In this document: piece after piece, positions 1 to 9,991 of the stretch
How positions within the stretch are numbered: the first letter of the stretch is position 1
Layout: the number at the start of each line of letters is the position of its first letter
Assembly (NCBI GenBank): GCA_021396245.1
Contig: WNYE01000054.1
Span: forward strand, 62,001 to 126,000
From: Sporothrix humicola
Lineage: Eukaryota; Ascomycota; Sordariomycetes; Ophiostomatales; Ophiostomataceae
Direction of reading: 5' to 3'
DNA length: 64,000 nucleotides
Notes under the pieces: generated by a model
What the model was told of the DNA's origin: nothing
The model's database searches: none
What the model saw: the letters and a program-made list of their open reading frames with translations, nothing else
Position numbers and translations under genes: made by a program

Positions 1-1921
1 CACCGGCAAACGCTTGCTCGACCGAAATGCGCTGCTCGGGGCCCAGCACGGCGCCCGTTGCCTCGAGAACACGGCTCGCCGCCGTCTCTACATACTGAAG
101 TGGGTTGGCCTCGCTGATAGGCGAGTCGCTGTGGAAGGAGTAGGTCACACCAGCCTCCACGGCGTCGGCCACGGGATCCAGACGGGCTGCCCGCTCCTCG
201 TCGAGCACATACGTCGCAAATGAATCGCCCCAACGGCGCACATGGGCAATCAAATGGGACACGCCCAGGCCCAGCTGAGCCGCTCGGGACAGCTGCTGCG
301 GTGAAATGTCGGCCGTGACGTGCTCAAGACGGTGCATATACCGCTTGCGGTGAAGCTTGCCCTGTCCACCGGGTCCTCCGAAGACGTCGGTGGCCACGGC
401 CTCGGCCGCCAGCACGCGAGCATACACTCTCAGGGCCTGGTCAAAGGCACGGGCGCCGTTGGTGTGCATAACAATCTGCCAGCCGCCACGCACAAACGGC
501 TGCACGAGTGACACGAGACGGTCATCGTCAGGCGGTGCATCGAGGGCGGTGCCCTTGCGGAAGTTGAGGATGCCATAATTGTCGGGCTGATCACGGTACG
601 GCTTGTACACGGCGGCCGTGAAGCCTTGAGTGGACCCGTCAAGCCAAAACTTGATGCCATACACCGAGCCGGCGGCCTCGCCGCCATCTGCGGTCAAGTG
701 CCATGGCGGCAGGCGCATGAGGTCGGCAACAGGAACGAGACTCTCGACGGTCTGAGAAGTCAGCGCGCCATGGAAGCGAGGCAACACAACGGACTGGTCA
801 GGCAGTGTGTTGCGGTCGAGAATGAGACGAAGCAGCGCCAGGTCTGTCAGACCACCCAGGATGCCGACACCGCAGTCAAACGCCGTCGTGATGCCCTTAC
901 TGGCCCAGCGTTGCAACACCCCACGGCCACCTGCCACCGCCTCGGCCGCGGTCGGCTTCGACAGGTTCTTGCCAAGAGCATGGACAGCGTCTTCGAACAA
1001 CAGCCCTGTCAGAGCACCGTCCTCGACCCGCTTCTGATAATTCTCGTCGTCGGCAGGGTAGCCAGGCTCACCAGGCCGTTGACCGACACCGAGCTCGCGC
1101 ATGGCGACCGAGTTGACGTAGGCAACGTGGCCCGACTGGTTGAGCACATAGATGGCAATACCCTCGACAGACAGGTCATCTAGAAGGTCGATGGTCAAGT
1201 CCGGGTGGCCCTTGACAAGGGATGGGTCAAAGCCAAAGCCGGCGAGCCACTGAACCTTCTTTTCGGTCCCCTCAGTCTGAGAGGACTCTGCCTGCCGCTT
1301 GGCCACGGCTTCTTTAATCTTGTCCAGGGCATCCTGCTGTGTCCGCACGCCAGGGAACGTCAGGTCGACAAACCGCTTCTTGTCAGATGTCAAAGCGGTC
1401 ATCAAGAGATGGACATGGGGATCGATGAACCCTGGCGTGATCACGCGGTTGCCGTAGTCGACCTCACGGATGCCAGCAGAACCAACAGCAGCCCGCACAT
1501 CCTCCAGGGTGCCTGTGGCCACGACGGTGTCGCCGCGGATGGCCAGTGCCTCAGTAACATTGAACTTGCCCCCGACGAGTGTCAGGACAGTAGCCTTGAA
1601 GATGACAGTCTCCTGGGGCAGGGCAAGTGGTGGCGGTGCTTTTGCTGCCGCAGTTGTAGTCGTAGTCGTAGATGCTGATGCTGCTGCAGGTGCAGGCGCA
1701 CTGATACCTGTAGTGGGGGACGTAGTAGCCGGCTCGGCTGACGTGCTGGCAGGTGTATGGGCAGTTGTGCTGTCTGGCGTGCCATCTGGTGTGCCATCTG
1801 GCCTGTCCTGATCGACAGGGTCCTTCCGGCTGATCGATGCGATGATAAAATCGTCCACCTCGGCCGTTGACACGTCGGGGATCAGCGCCTTGCTGAGATG
1901 GTCGATGCTGTCACCACACAT
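1..1921 (-). CDS. YtcJ-like amidohydrolase (3' end cut by window edge)
   Basis: Metal-dependent amidohydrolase of the YtcJ/amidohydrolase-3 type, expected to hydrolyse C-N bonds of an unknown amide or imide substrate, probably in the cytosol. The frame is open from an ATG at 1921 to the window edge (640 codons visible). It shows the beta-sandwich start (about residues 100-160, GDTVVATGTLEDV), the metal-binding P-H-V-H-L motif around residue 169 (near 1409-1417), FWLDGSTQG, and late family motifs HRLEHV and SFHSDSPISEANPL. Residues about 40-95 form an unusual Thr/Ala/Ser/Pro-rich insert with a DGTP repeat, which bacterial YtcJ lacks. No signal peptide is evident. The C terminus lies outside the window. 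Family assignment is firm; the substrate is unknown. Confidence 0.88.
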   Translation of the reverse strand, partial: MCGDSIDHLSKALIPDVSTAEVDDFIIASISRKDPVDQDRPDGTPDGTPDSTTAHTPASTSAEPATTSPTTGISAPAPAAASASTTTTTTAAAKAPPPLALPQETVIFKATVLTLVGGKFNVTEALAIRGDTVVATGTLEDVRAAVGSAGIREVDYGNRVITPGFIDPHVHLLMTALTSDKKRFVDLTFPGVRTQQDALDKIKEAVAKRQAESSQTEGTEKKVQWLAGFGFDPSLVKGHPDLTIDLLDDLSVEGIAIYVLNQSGHVAYVNSVAMRELGVGQRPGEPGYPADDENYQKRVEDGALTGLLFEDAVHALGKNLSKPTAAEAVAGGRGVLQRWASKGITTAFDCGVGILGGLTDLALLRLILDRNTLPDQSVVLPRFHGALTSQTVESLVPVADLMRLPPWHLTADGGEAAGSVYGIKFWLDGSTQGFTAAVYKPYRDQPDNYGILNFRKGTALDAPPDDDRLVSLVQPFVRGGWQIVMHTNGARAFDQALRVYARVLAAEAVATDVFGGPGGQGKLHRKRYMHRLEHVTADISPQQLSRAAQLGLGVSHLIAHVRRWGDSFATYVLDEERAARLDPVADAVEAGVTYSFHSDSPISEANPLQYVETAASRVLEATGAVLGPEQRISVEQAFAG

Positions 1922-2668
1922 TTTGGGATGTAGCTGCAGGGCTGACAGTAAGTTTAAGCGCGATTCCGTAGTGCTTTGTGATCCCTCGTGTGAACCTGTG
2001 TATGTTTTTGTTTTCTGTTAAAACCTGTTAATTTTTCGTTGTTTTTCAAATTTCGTTTCTCTTTCTTTTCTTCCACGTGTTGTGTTTCTTTTCAAAGTTT
2101 ATTTTCGTTTGACAGAATCACGCTCTCTGCAGTGGAAATGGCGTTGCGAGCACGCAATCATATTAAATCTACTTTGTGCGAAGCCAAAGTACACGCGGGC
2201 GGAGCCACATGTCATGACCGGCGGGCGGGCAATCTTGTTGTCAGTCGAAAGAGAAGAAGAGGGGAAATGTCAGCGCTGCGCTCTTGGTCTCTGATCTACC
2301 CCCGCCGTTCGCTTCGTCCGGCCTGTGCCACACGAAACTGATAGCTTAATCTGGTAGGTCATTCTTAGGTTGATAAACAACATCGGTTTTGCGGGGAAAG
2401 CCGATCGTTGAACACCGTCTCAATACAGCTTGACAGCGACTGCAACCGAATCACCAGGATTGTAACTTCTAGATACTCGGCCAATGCTAATGTGTCGAGT
2501 AAGTGAAAGTTGGTATTTCTGACTGACCTCGTGATGCTGGTGGTTACGGGCCGTGTGCCTCGCAACCCGATCAATCACAGTTTGGTTATGGTCCAGTTGC
2601 TACAATTTGACAGTATCTTTTCTTTTCGATATAAAGGTCGAGTTTCATGGACAATGAAAAGACTAATC
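1922..2668. other. intergenic, amidohydrolase promoter side
   Basis: Between the amidohydrolase start and the 3' end of the first NLR locus. T-rich near 1990-2110. Only short overlapping ORFs; I see no gene. Confidence 0.5.
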
Positions 2669-5471
2669 CTAACTAAATTTGCTAGATGCTTCTTTGGTTG
2701 CACAGACTGAACGGAGAAATTCCGCAATGTCATCTAACTCTTTCGAAATGGCCAGCGACAATGGGGTACCCCAGTCCTCGACTTCTGTCCTGACGTCCGC
2801 CCCAGCTTCAACCAGAAGCGTCACGCACTCGATGCTCCCATAGCCAACCGCAGAGTGTAATGGAGAGCATACGGGTTCAGTCCAGTGGATCGTATTGACC
2901 TTTGCACCAATGGATATGAGTCGTTTTAGGAAGTGTAGTCTTGCTTTCCAAGCAGCATAGCAGATTGGTGTGTATCCATTTGTAATTTGGTTATCGACAT
3001 CTGCTCCGGCTTTGATAAGAATATCGAAAGCCTCCATCTTGTCTAATGCGATGGCCATAACCAAGGGCGTCCATCTGTCATTTTCGAAAAAGTCAACACT
3101 TTCGCCGTTGTGAATAAGATATTCCATGCGTTCAGTCTGTCCACGATAAATAGCCTCGGCCAATGGCTCGCCAGAATAATCACCCTTCGCCTTGTAACTA
3201 GCACCGGCATTGATAAGCATGTCAAAGATCTCCGGAACGGTTTCAATATCTGTGTCTATACCATCCAAAGCGTGGTGAAGAATGGATGTCTCATTGATGC
3301 CGTGTGGGTCAAGACTTGCTCCCGCATCAAGCAGTAGCCGAACAGTGTGCACATCGCCGCATCTGCTGGCAATCGATAATGCTGTATCACCATCGTGGTC
3401 CCATTGATCAATATCGATGACTTCGCCGGGGTCTCTTTTGTTGTGAAGACGGTCTTGAATCGCTTTATGCAACAGCATATCAACAACAGCTCTGTGGCCT
3501 CTTTCCAATGCCATTAGAAGTGCCGTTTGGCCGGAGTTCTTTGCTGTTTGATTTAGGTCGATATTTGGGTCCATTAATAAGGCCTTTGCTGTCTTGGGAA
3601 GTCCTAGATAGCAGGCCAACATCAAAGGCGAATAATCACTCCAATTATCATTGATCCAGAACCAAGTCGGAGCCATTTCTTTGGAGCCCTTCAATAATGG
3701 CATGATCGTCTCCACATCCTCTTCCAGCGTCGAAGCATGGAAATGACGCACCCAGTTCTTTGACGAATATTCAAAAAATGGATGTCCGGCACGGTAATCT
3801 TTCGCCAATTTCCAGTTTCCTCCCTCATTGCTGGGTATAGGCCTCACAAACTGGCTGAAAATCGTGAAGCTCAAGTGAAGGATTCAAATGGTGTGCATGA
3901 CCCTGTGGGACACTGGTAGCTGAAGAGAATGTTTCCATGTCTTTGGATAATCGAAGCTGTCATGCTCCCCTTCGTCGCCATCCTGGACAAGAAATTCTTT
4001 GCACGTTTGATGCAAGAGATATAGCTTAGAATCAACAACGGTAACAAACAGCCCACAGAGGTTTCGAACGTGATTACGAAACCACGTATCACGAAAAGGG
4101 GGTATTGAATCGGTGGGCGTAGGGCCTTCCAGTGATCGTTTGTAGGCTCTATGATGCGGCTTTATTGTCAAGGCAATGTGCATCTCTTCCAGTGTCAGTG
4201 GGCGCTCGGCAGCCACGACGATCTGAAGCAACTTTCTGGCCTTTTCAGGTTTTGTGCTCTTAGCAAGAATGAGCTCGTATGCTCTTTCAACTGTGGGCGG
4301 AAGTTCAGAAATAATGTCACCGATTTTTGCCTCGTCATCGGCTCTCAATTGCTCCTTGACCCAGTCCAATGTCAGATACACCCACAGGTATGTTCTGTGT
4401 GGTATACTGGTAAGGTGGGCTTGAAGAACGTTTCTGTCATTGACATACTGGAAATAATCCAGGCCAATGTCGCAGACCTCGGACTCAATGAATATGCTGA
4501 TCTCACGTTGGATCTGGTCCATTTCGTCGTCGGCATCTCCATCCAGTCGGATCATGCAACCGTTGCCTTGTAAGAGGCGGCTGAAATTATGTTGAATTGT
4601 TGCGTAGGGTCGACTTGTGATAAGGATCTTGAGATTGGCGATGTTTTGCATATTGACAGCATCCGTGTTGAGATAAAAGCTGTTGAGGGCTTGTGAAAAC
4701 CGAACTTGATCTTCGCTGCTGCACTCATTGAATGCATCAATGACGCAGACAATGTTATGGCGTTTAGAAGGGCCTACATCGCTGTCAGATCTTCGTTTGA
4801 GCGCTTCCTGCAACAGGTTCCACTGGTCATTCACCGAGCCAGTCTCATATCCCGAGCCTTGCTTTATGCAGCGGACAATCTCGTCAGTGAGAAAATCGGG
4901 ACGATGGATAAAGAGCTGGTGCAGGATGCAAGCTATTGCAGTGGAAGCTGATTTTTGGTCGGCAAAGTCGTCTTTGAAAAAAAAAGTAGCAGACTGTGGC
5001 ATTATCGGCGGGCAACACGGAGTCGATGAGGTGTTTTGCAAGAACAGACTTGCCCGATCCCGGGTCCGCAGACACCCAAAGAATAGATGACCGGTCGCTG
5101 TCACGCCACTGTCGAAAGGTTGGATGGCGCACGAACCACTCGCAGGTTCCTGGAACTCGAGACCGATTGCGATCTTTTGCCGTCCTGTAGCTTGACTTGA
5201 GCAGGTCCGCTATGATTTTGTCTCGCTCAACCTGCTCGGCCCTTGCACCACCAGCTGCCTGTACTGTGATAGATATTAGTATCAGAACATGAAATGTCTG
5301 TTACTGTCAACATCAGCACACATATTTACTGTAAAAGTTTGGCCCCGTTCGATGGTCATTGATCTGTGGACCACTTCCAAGATTGGCCTGTTGGTAGGAA
5401 CCATGATTGTTGTTTTGACCCCCTTGGCCGCCGCTGGAGATACTTTGCGTGTACTGTTGAGTCTGGGCCAT
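2669..5471 (-). pseudogene. NLR1: amyloid motif-NACHT-ankyrin receptor, with frameshift and nonsense codon
   Basis: NLR-like STAND protein, the receptor half of a split locus. The start ATG at 5471 has a GCCGCC leader and an upstream in-frame TAA. Exon 1 (5471-5330) encodes an N/Q/G-rich amyloid-like motif. An intron (5329-5264, GTAAAT...CACAG) precedes the NACHT exon (5263-2669). NACHT shows CEWF, P-loop SADPGSGKS (about residues 112-120), Walker B IDAFNEC (Asn where paralogues have Asp) and ITSRPY. About nine ankyrin repeats follow (to 2669). Two lesions: nine Ts at 4977-4985 where the intact paralogue at 26513-26520 has eight, shifting frame after YFFF; and an in-frame TGA at 3884-3886, at the position of a Trp in NLR3. 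Both sides of the TGA are in the same frame, and no intron fits. Removing one T would give about 911 codons. Decay, population polymorphism or sequencing error (for the T-run) are all possible. Confidence 0.8.
5334..5453 (-). other. amyloid-like motif at N terminus of NLR1
   Basis: Residues 7-46 of NLR1. The pattern is YTQ-x-I-x2-GG-x-G-x-QNNN, then QQANLGSG, then Q-I-N, ending TGPNF. It aligns without gaps over most of its length with the C-terminal motif of the neighbouring SesA-like protein (6087-6209). Confidence 0.75.
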
Positions 5472-6071
5472 GGCGGCTTAGGCGAGATATGAAAAATCTT
5501 GGACCATGGCAAAACAATGCTTTAGGAGAAGATGCCAAAAACGAAGCGGGAAGTTTGATATTGGTGGCGCAGACTATTGAACTCAAGATGAAAGAAAACT
5601 GTAGAAAGATGAGCAATGATACAGGTGCAATAGTTTTTTTTTTTTTTTTTGAGAATGAGATGGGGACAGAGCACTGCCCATTTCTCGAAGAAGTTTTGTG
5701 TAGGACATTTTAGACAAATCCGAACAGCCAAAACTTTTTGCAGAGCCGCAATTTTATGCAGCTTTCTGCTTGGGCCGAAATGTGCAATATTGGGCACTGC
5801 CACCTTGTAGCTGCATAACTTATGCAGTTGTGTGGTGGTCAGAAGCCTGATGTTCATTCGTTGCTTGGTCACCATTTTCTCAAGAAACCTGTAATGGATG
5901 AGAGACCTAAAGGAGATAATCATGACAATTAAACCACACGCTATCTATATAGGTTGAAAGCATGTGCATCCCGCCACATTTGCAGAGGGTTTTAGAGTTG
6001 TGTCTGATGTAAATGATACCGTTGAAAAGATAGCTGATGTGAGATAGATGATGGCCACATGTCAATAGTAT
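5472..6071. other. intergenic between split NLR1 receptor and SesA-like effector
   Basis: 600 bp holding the NLR1 promoter, with a T17 run at 5634-5650. A 133-codon ORF (5522-5923, minus) crosses that run and has no recognisable domain; I take it as chance. No intron signals link the two genes convincingly. Confidence 0.5.
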
Positions 6072-6761
6072 CTACATCGCCATGCTGAAATTGTTGGTTC
6101 CCCCGCCAGTAATGTTGAACTGGGAGCCAGTACCAAAGTTGGCGTACTGGCTGTCTGCGTAGTTGTTGTTCTGCCAGCCCCGACCTCCACTGGCAATATT
6201 CTGGATGTTCGAGTTAGACGACACAAGTGTGTCGAGATACTCGTCGGTAATCGATGGTTCGACAATAGAAAGCTGCTGCAAGGCCTTTTGAACCTCAGCC
6301 ACCTGTGTAAAGGTCGACGTTCTGAAAACGCGATGCTTGCTAAGCATGTCGACGTCCCTCAAAATGTCCTTCATGAGGAGCTCGACTTTGCGGCTTTTGG
6401 CCAACGTCTTGCCCCATTTGAGCAACGCCGCACTGTATCGTTTGACGGCGACGTCCCAGGACATATCGTCGTCGGCTATGGCGGCTGCATTGGACTTTGC
6501 CACTTTGCCAAAGACGGTATTTAGCATGGCGACATTTTCCTCGCACCTCTTTGCGATGGGCAATAAATCGGTCTGAACTGGCTGGTCTTCTTGTTCGTAA
6601 AAGTCGACTGCTTCCGACAGTGTCCGCTTGACCGCCGGGAGTGCATCGTTGACTTCTTTGAAGGCTTTGGGGTGATTCTTAATTTTCTCAATCGCCTTGT
6701 ATGTCTTGGCCGCAGTGTCCACTAATGTTACTGCACTGACAAGCAGCGATAGAGGGTCCAT
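6072..6761 (-). CDS. SesA-like putative cell-death effector with C-terminal amyloid-like motif
   Basis: 229-residue single-exon protein starting at ATG 6761. Residues 1-175 are predicted helical and look like the SesA/HeLo-like N-terminal domain found on fungal NACHT proteins: MDPLSLLVSAVTLVDTAAKTY, then HPKAFKEVNDALPAVKRTL, a pattern shared with the N termini of the fused NLR2 and NLR3. Residues 185-225 are the N/Q/G-rich amyloid-like motif, followed by only four residues (SMAM) before the stop. The motif reappears at the N terminus of NLR1, 600 bp downstream on the same strand. In the HET-S/NWD2 paradigm such a pair is an executor and its NLR, the signal passing by amyloid templating. That role is inferred. 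The codons at the end (TTCAGCATGG) align with the splice donor of NLR3 (TTCAGTAAGC), suggesting descent from a fused gene. Confidence 0.82.
   Translation of the reverse strand: MDPLSLLVSAVTLVDTAAKTYKAIEKIKNHPKAFKEVNDALPAVKRTLSEAVDFYEQEDQPVQTDLLPIAKRCEENVAMLNTVFGKVAKSNAAAIADDDMSWDVAVKRYSAALLKWGKTLAKSRKVELLMKDILRDVDMLSKHRVFRTSTFTQVAEVQKALQQLSIVEPSITDEYLDTLVSSNSNIQNIASGGRGWQNNNYADSQYANFGTGSQFNITGGGTNNFSMAM
6087..6209 (-). other. amyloid-like motif at C terminus of SesA-like protein
   Basis: Residues 185-225: NIQNIASGG-R-GWQNNN, YANFGTG, SQFNITGGG, TNNF. Rich in Asn, Gln and Gly, no Pro, aromatic residues at regular spacing, as in beta-solenoid fungal signalling amyloids of the sigma or PP type. 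Confidence 0.75.
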
Positions 6762-7996
6762 TTTTTTGTCTTCGACGTTTATTGTGTCCGAGAGACGAGT
6801 GTTTCTGTTATCGCTCGATATGCTAGCATTTCCATTGAATTGTCAGCAATGCTCTGTTGATTTTGTGTCTGTGTGAGATACTTACATTTCGGCTGCGCGT
6901 TTTACACATATGCGTAAAACAGAGAGATGCTACATACCCCTCCCTAGGAATGCTTAAAACTGCATAAAGGTGGTATGTTGGGCGTGGATGGCTACAGAAC
7001 AATTTCTCCAAATTTTCAGAAATCACTCCGCCTTTTATATGATAACAAGCTGAAAGTTTCTGTCCTGCATGGCGAGAATGCAATACGGACACCTGCATAT
7101 GCCAGGCGAATAAAAAAGAGTTTCGCCAGAGGCTTGTTACACCCCGTATCCATTAGCAAAAGAGTGAAGGCAAACCCTTTCTTTGTGTAAATTGAGGCTT
7201 AACCCATATTCTTCGAATCGATCAAAGCACAATTCTCAGTGTCGAATGTGCTGCATCGCCGCGCAGAAAACCGACCATGTGAAGATTGGGCAAACTTCCC
7301 TTGACTTCGTAGCATCATGTTTGCCAACCAACCTGAAATTATTCATACGAATTGGACCGCTATTGGGGCCCCTACAGTGCCCAATATGCATACGGCCGGG
7401 CATATTTGACCACTTACAGCCATGCAGCGATTCAGCCACTGAAAGATTCGTCAAATGGCAAGGCGTAATTAGGCTAGAAGCAGAATCTACAAGGTTCCAT
7501 AACGATTTTAAATATCCTGCGCACATCAGGCAACCTCGATATAAGCCAACCGTATCACCCTATCAACGTTCTGAATTTATTGGTCAAGGCAAGAAATTCT
7601 AGAACACCTCTAGCTCAGATACTCACCCAATAATTGCATGTTTATCACTGAAACATCTTGGAAAGGACAAAATTGATATGTGTGACGAGTGATAATTTTC
7701 AACGAATCTGCGCTGAGTGAGAAATCTGATTTTCTCGTTTTGAGTAAATTGTTTCTTTTCACAACATTTTTTTAAATTCAATTTTGTACCTTTTTTTTTA
7801 TTTTAATATGGACTACTAGACCTCGCTATAATAAAAATCATGTAGTCTGCTGGTGACATTAAAAATGCAAGTATAATCTTGATAAAATCCTTTTTTTTTT
7901 TCTGAATAAAAATGTTATTCGTTAAAGATTGACAGACTTTTGACCAAGAGTAACAGAATTATATAACGATATGCATCGAGTGCCATTACTAGCCAC
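6762..7996. other. AT-rich intergenic region
   Basis: Upstream of the SesA-like gene and downstream of the 2EXR gene. Strongly A/T-rich with poly-T and poly-A runs from about 7740 to 7960. A 139-codon ORF at 7183-7602 (plus) has no domain signature and I do not call it. Confidence 0.5.
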
Positions 7997-9094
7997 CTAA
8001 GAATCCTCGTCGATGGCCGCAAACAAGTTGTTGTTTGTCTCTATGGGAGGCAAGTAGTATTCGGTGTAGGCATCCGGATAATTTGTGGCGAGCTCCACAA
8101 ACACTTGTTGTACATGTCGGCCGTTGGCGTTGAGTTCGGTTAACTGTTCGTAGTACTTGGCCAAGCGATCATCGATATATTTATACTCAGAATCATCGTC
8201 GTCGTCGAAGTTGATTACAGGATTGGAATTCCCACCGACTACAACATTTTGGTTGTTCTGGTTGTTGTTCTGGTTGTTGTTCTGGTTATCGTTTGCAGCT
8301 GGTTGATCAGGGACCGGAGCCAGCACACGGGCCGGAGCAGGTCTGGGAATTTTGTCACCGGGAGCCGCGATGAGTTTGGCGTAAGCTTTGCGGTATGCCT
8401 TTTTTATCTCGTAGCGAGATTCCTTGCAGGCCATCCAGAGCCCACGGTCAGGAAGAAGCACGCTGACAGGAAGCGGTCCAGTCTCATATGGCCGAGCAGG
8501 TGTTTCTATTGTCCGGAGACGGGTTTCTTGTTCTGTGCCCTGGAAATACTCCAAGCTGGCAGGAGGCAGAGCGGCAGCTTTCCATATCATGACACGGATC
8601 TCTGCTGGCAAGTCGCTGAATGTCTTTGTACGCCTAGGGGGCGCGGTGCTGGTGGGTACGAGGCTCTGTTGGTTTTGCTGGCTCTGCTGTTGGCTGTTTT
8701 CGCTCCTCTCGTCCACATTGCCGTGCATGTTATCTGCACCTGTGTTGTCGTAGTCCGAATGCATATTCATCAAGGCCTCTTGGGGAATTGGTATTCCCTT
8801 ATCCGGTATCTGTGGAGCGTTGACTGTGCCGGGTGGTGACGAGTTTTTGATCTCCATAATTTGGAAGATGATAGTGTGGAGGGTGTTGGCAATGTCTCCA
8901 CAGACCACACTGCAACGGCGTCCGGAAATCATCACTTGCAAATAATGGGCTACACCCTCGTCCGTGTCGTCCCTGTATGGTAACCGTCGTGTTTTTCGGC
9001 TGTACTCAAACTGGGTAGCAAGATACATTGCATGTTGCAACTGCCCCAGTTTCTGTACCAGCTTGAGGACTGGCGTATCTTTTTGGTCTGCCAT
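7997..9094 (-). CDS. 2EXR-domain protein with Q/N-rich tracts
   Basis: 365-residue protein from ATG 9094, no intron needed. The 2EXR signature (a fungal F-box-like module of unknown function) begins near residue 156 with F-S-D-L-P-A-E-I-R-V-M-I-W-K-A-A and continues with LLPDRGLWMACKESRYEI. Two low-complexity tracts flank it: Ser/Gln-rich (around residue 135, SQQQSQQNQQ) and an Asn/Gln repeat (around residue 275, four QN-type units from a 12-bp DNA repeat near 8244-8290), followed by an acidic D/E patch. The gene lies head-to-tail upstream of the SesA-like/NLR1 pair; a second 2EXR gene sits in the same place relative to NLR3. Function unknown. Confidence 0.75.
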   Translation of the reverse strand: MADQKDTPVLKLVQKLGQLQHAMYLATQFEYSRKTRRLPYRDDTDEGVAHYLQVMISGRRCSVVCGDIANTLHTIIFQIMEIKNSSPPGTVNAPQIPDKGIPIPQEALMNMHSDYDNTGADNMHGNVDERSENSQQQSQQNQQSLVPTSTAPPRRTKTFSDLPAEIRVMIWKAAALPPASLEYFQGTEQETRLRTIETPARPYETGPLPVSVLLPDRGLWMACKESRYEIKKAYRKAYAKLIAAPGDKIPRPAPARVLAPVPDQPAANDNQNNNQNNNQNNQNVVVGGNSNPVINFDDDDDSEYKYIDDRLAKYYEQLTELNANGRHVQQVFVELATNYPDAYTEYYLPPIETNNNLFAAIDEDS

Positions 9095-9991
9095 TTTGTT
9101 GTTGAGTTCTTGAGTTCTGTCGAGGGAATAGCAAAGTGAATATTGATCTTTTGGTTGTTTTATCGTAGGATAGGGGTTGTAGGAAAGACGACGAAGAATA
9201 CCGTTGCATGAAGGTAAAATGATGGAGATGGTTCTACTTCTACGTCAAATATGATACTTTTCTCCCATATAGTATTTCCCTTCATCACCCTTCTCACTCA
9301 AAATTTATGGATTTTATTTTTGTGCGAAGTGCTAGTTACATTTGGCATTATATTATTGTCTAGCTGGAAACTTAGAGCAAGACCGTGACGGGAGATCTCG
9401 AAGTCCTTACACATACTCGATACTTGGAGGGCACTATATCCAATGATGATGCACTGCTTGTGTGTAAGTCACGATGAAATATTGTACTACGGCAACGCCA
9501 ACGGAATCTAAACTAATGGCCGCACCGAACTAATTTCAAGGGTCTTTGGGCACTCCACGGGTAGTGCCTCTCTCTTGGCGAGCATATGTACATGGTTTAT
9601 ACACAATATAATTGATATGCGGTGCACAATGTTTTTGCTACGACTCATTTTTGAGAACTAATACTGTGGGAGCTTATTAACTTGTTCGTTGAAGAGGGCC
9701 AGGTGAACCTGTTTGATATTTACTGAAAACTGAACTGACTGACATGGATTTACTCGCTGCCATTAGGATTATGCTTACATACGTCGCGACTATTAGCCTT
9801 ACACAATTTTTAACAGGAAGAAATTTGCACAACGAAGTCGACATAATAGGTCTCACATAAAATCTCGAGAGAAATGACGATAGCACAGAAGTTGTATATC
9901 AGGAATATATGAATATGTATATCTAGGCAACACAAATAATGTACAATCTAAGAGAAGAAAAAATATTTACAGCGTCATCTGGTCCACTCCT
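9095..9991. other. intergenic, no gene seen
   Basis: A/T-rich between the 2EXR gene and the 3' end of the CRH gene. Only ORFs under 75 codons without recognisable similarity. Confidence 0.5.

Noticed and set aside
3880..3940. An intron that would remove the TGA in NLR1
   Set aside because: The candidate GTGTCC...TTTCAG is 59 nt but breaks the frame, and the removed segment (SHRV) is conserved in NLR2 and NLR3, so it is exonic.
5522..5923. 133-codon ORF between NLR1 and the SesA-like gene
   Set aside because: Runs through the T17 tract as poly-Lys and has no recognisable domain.
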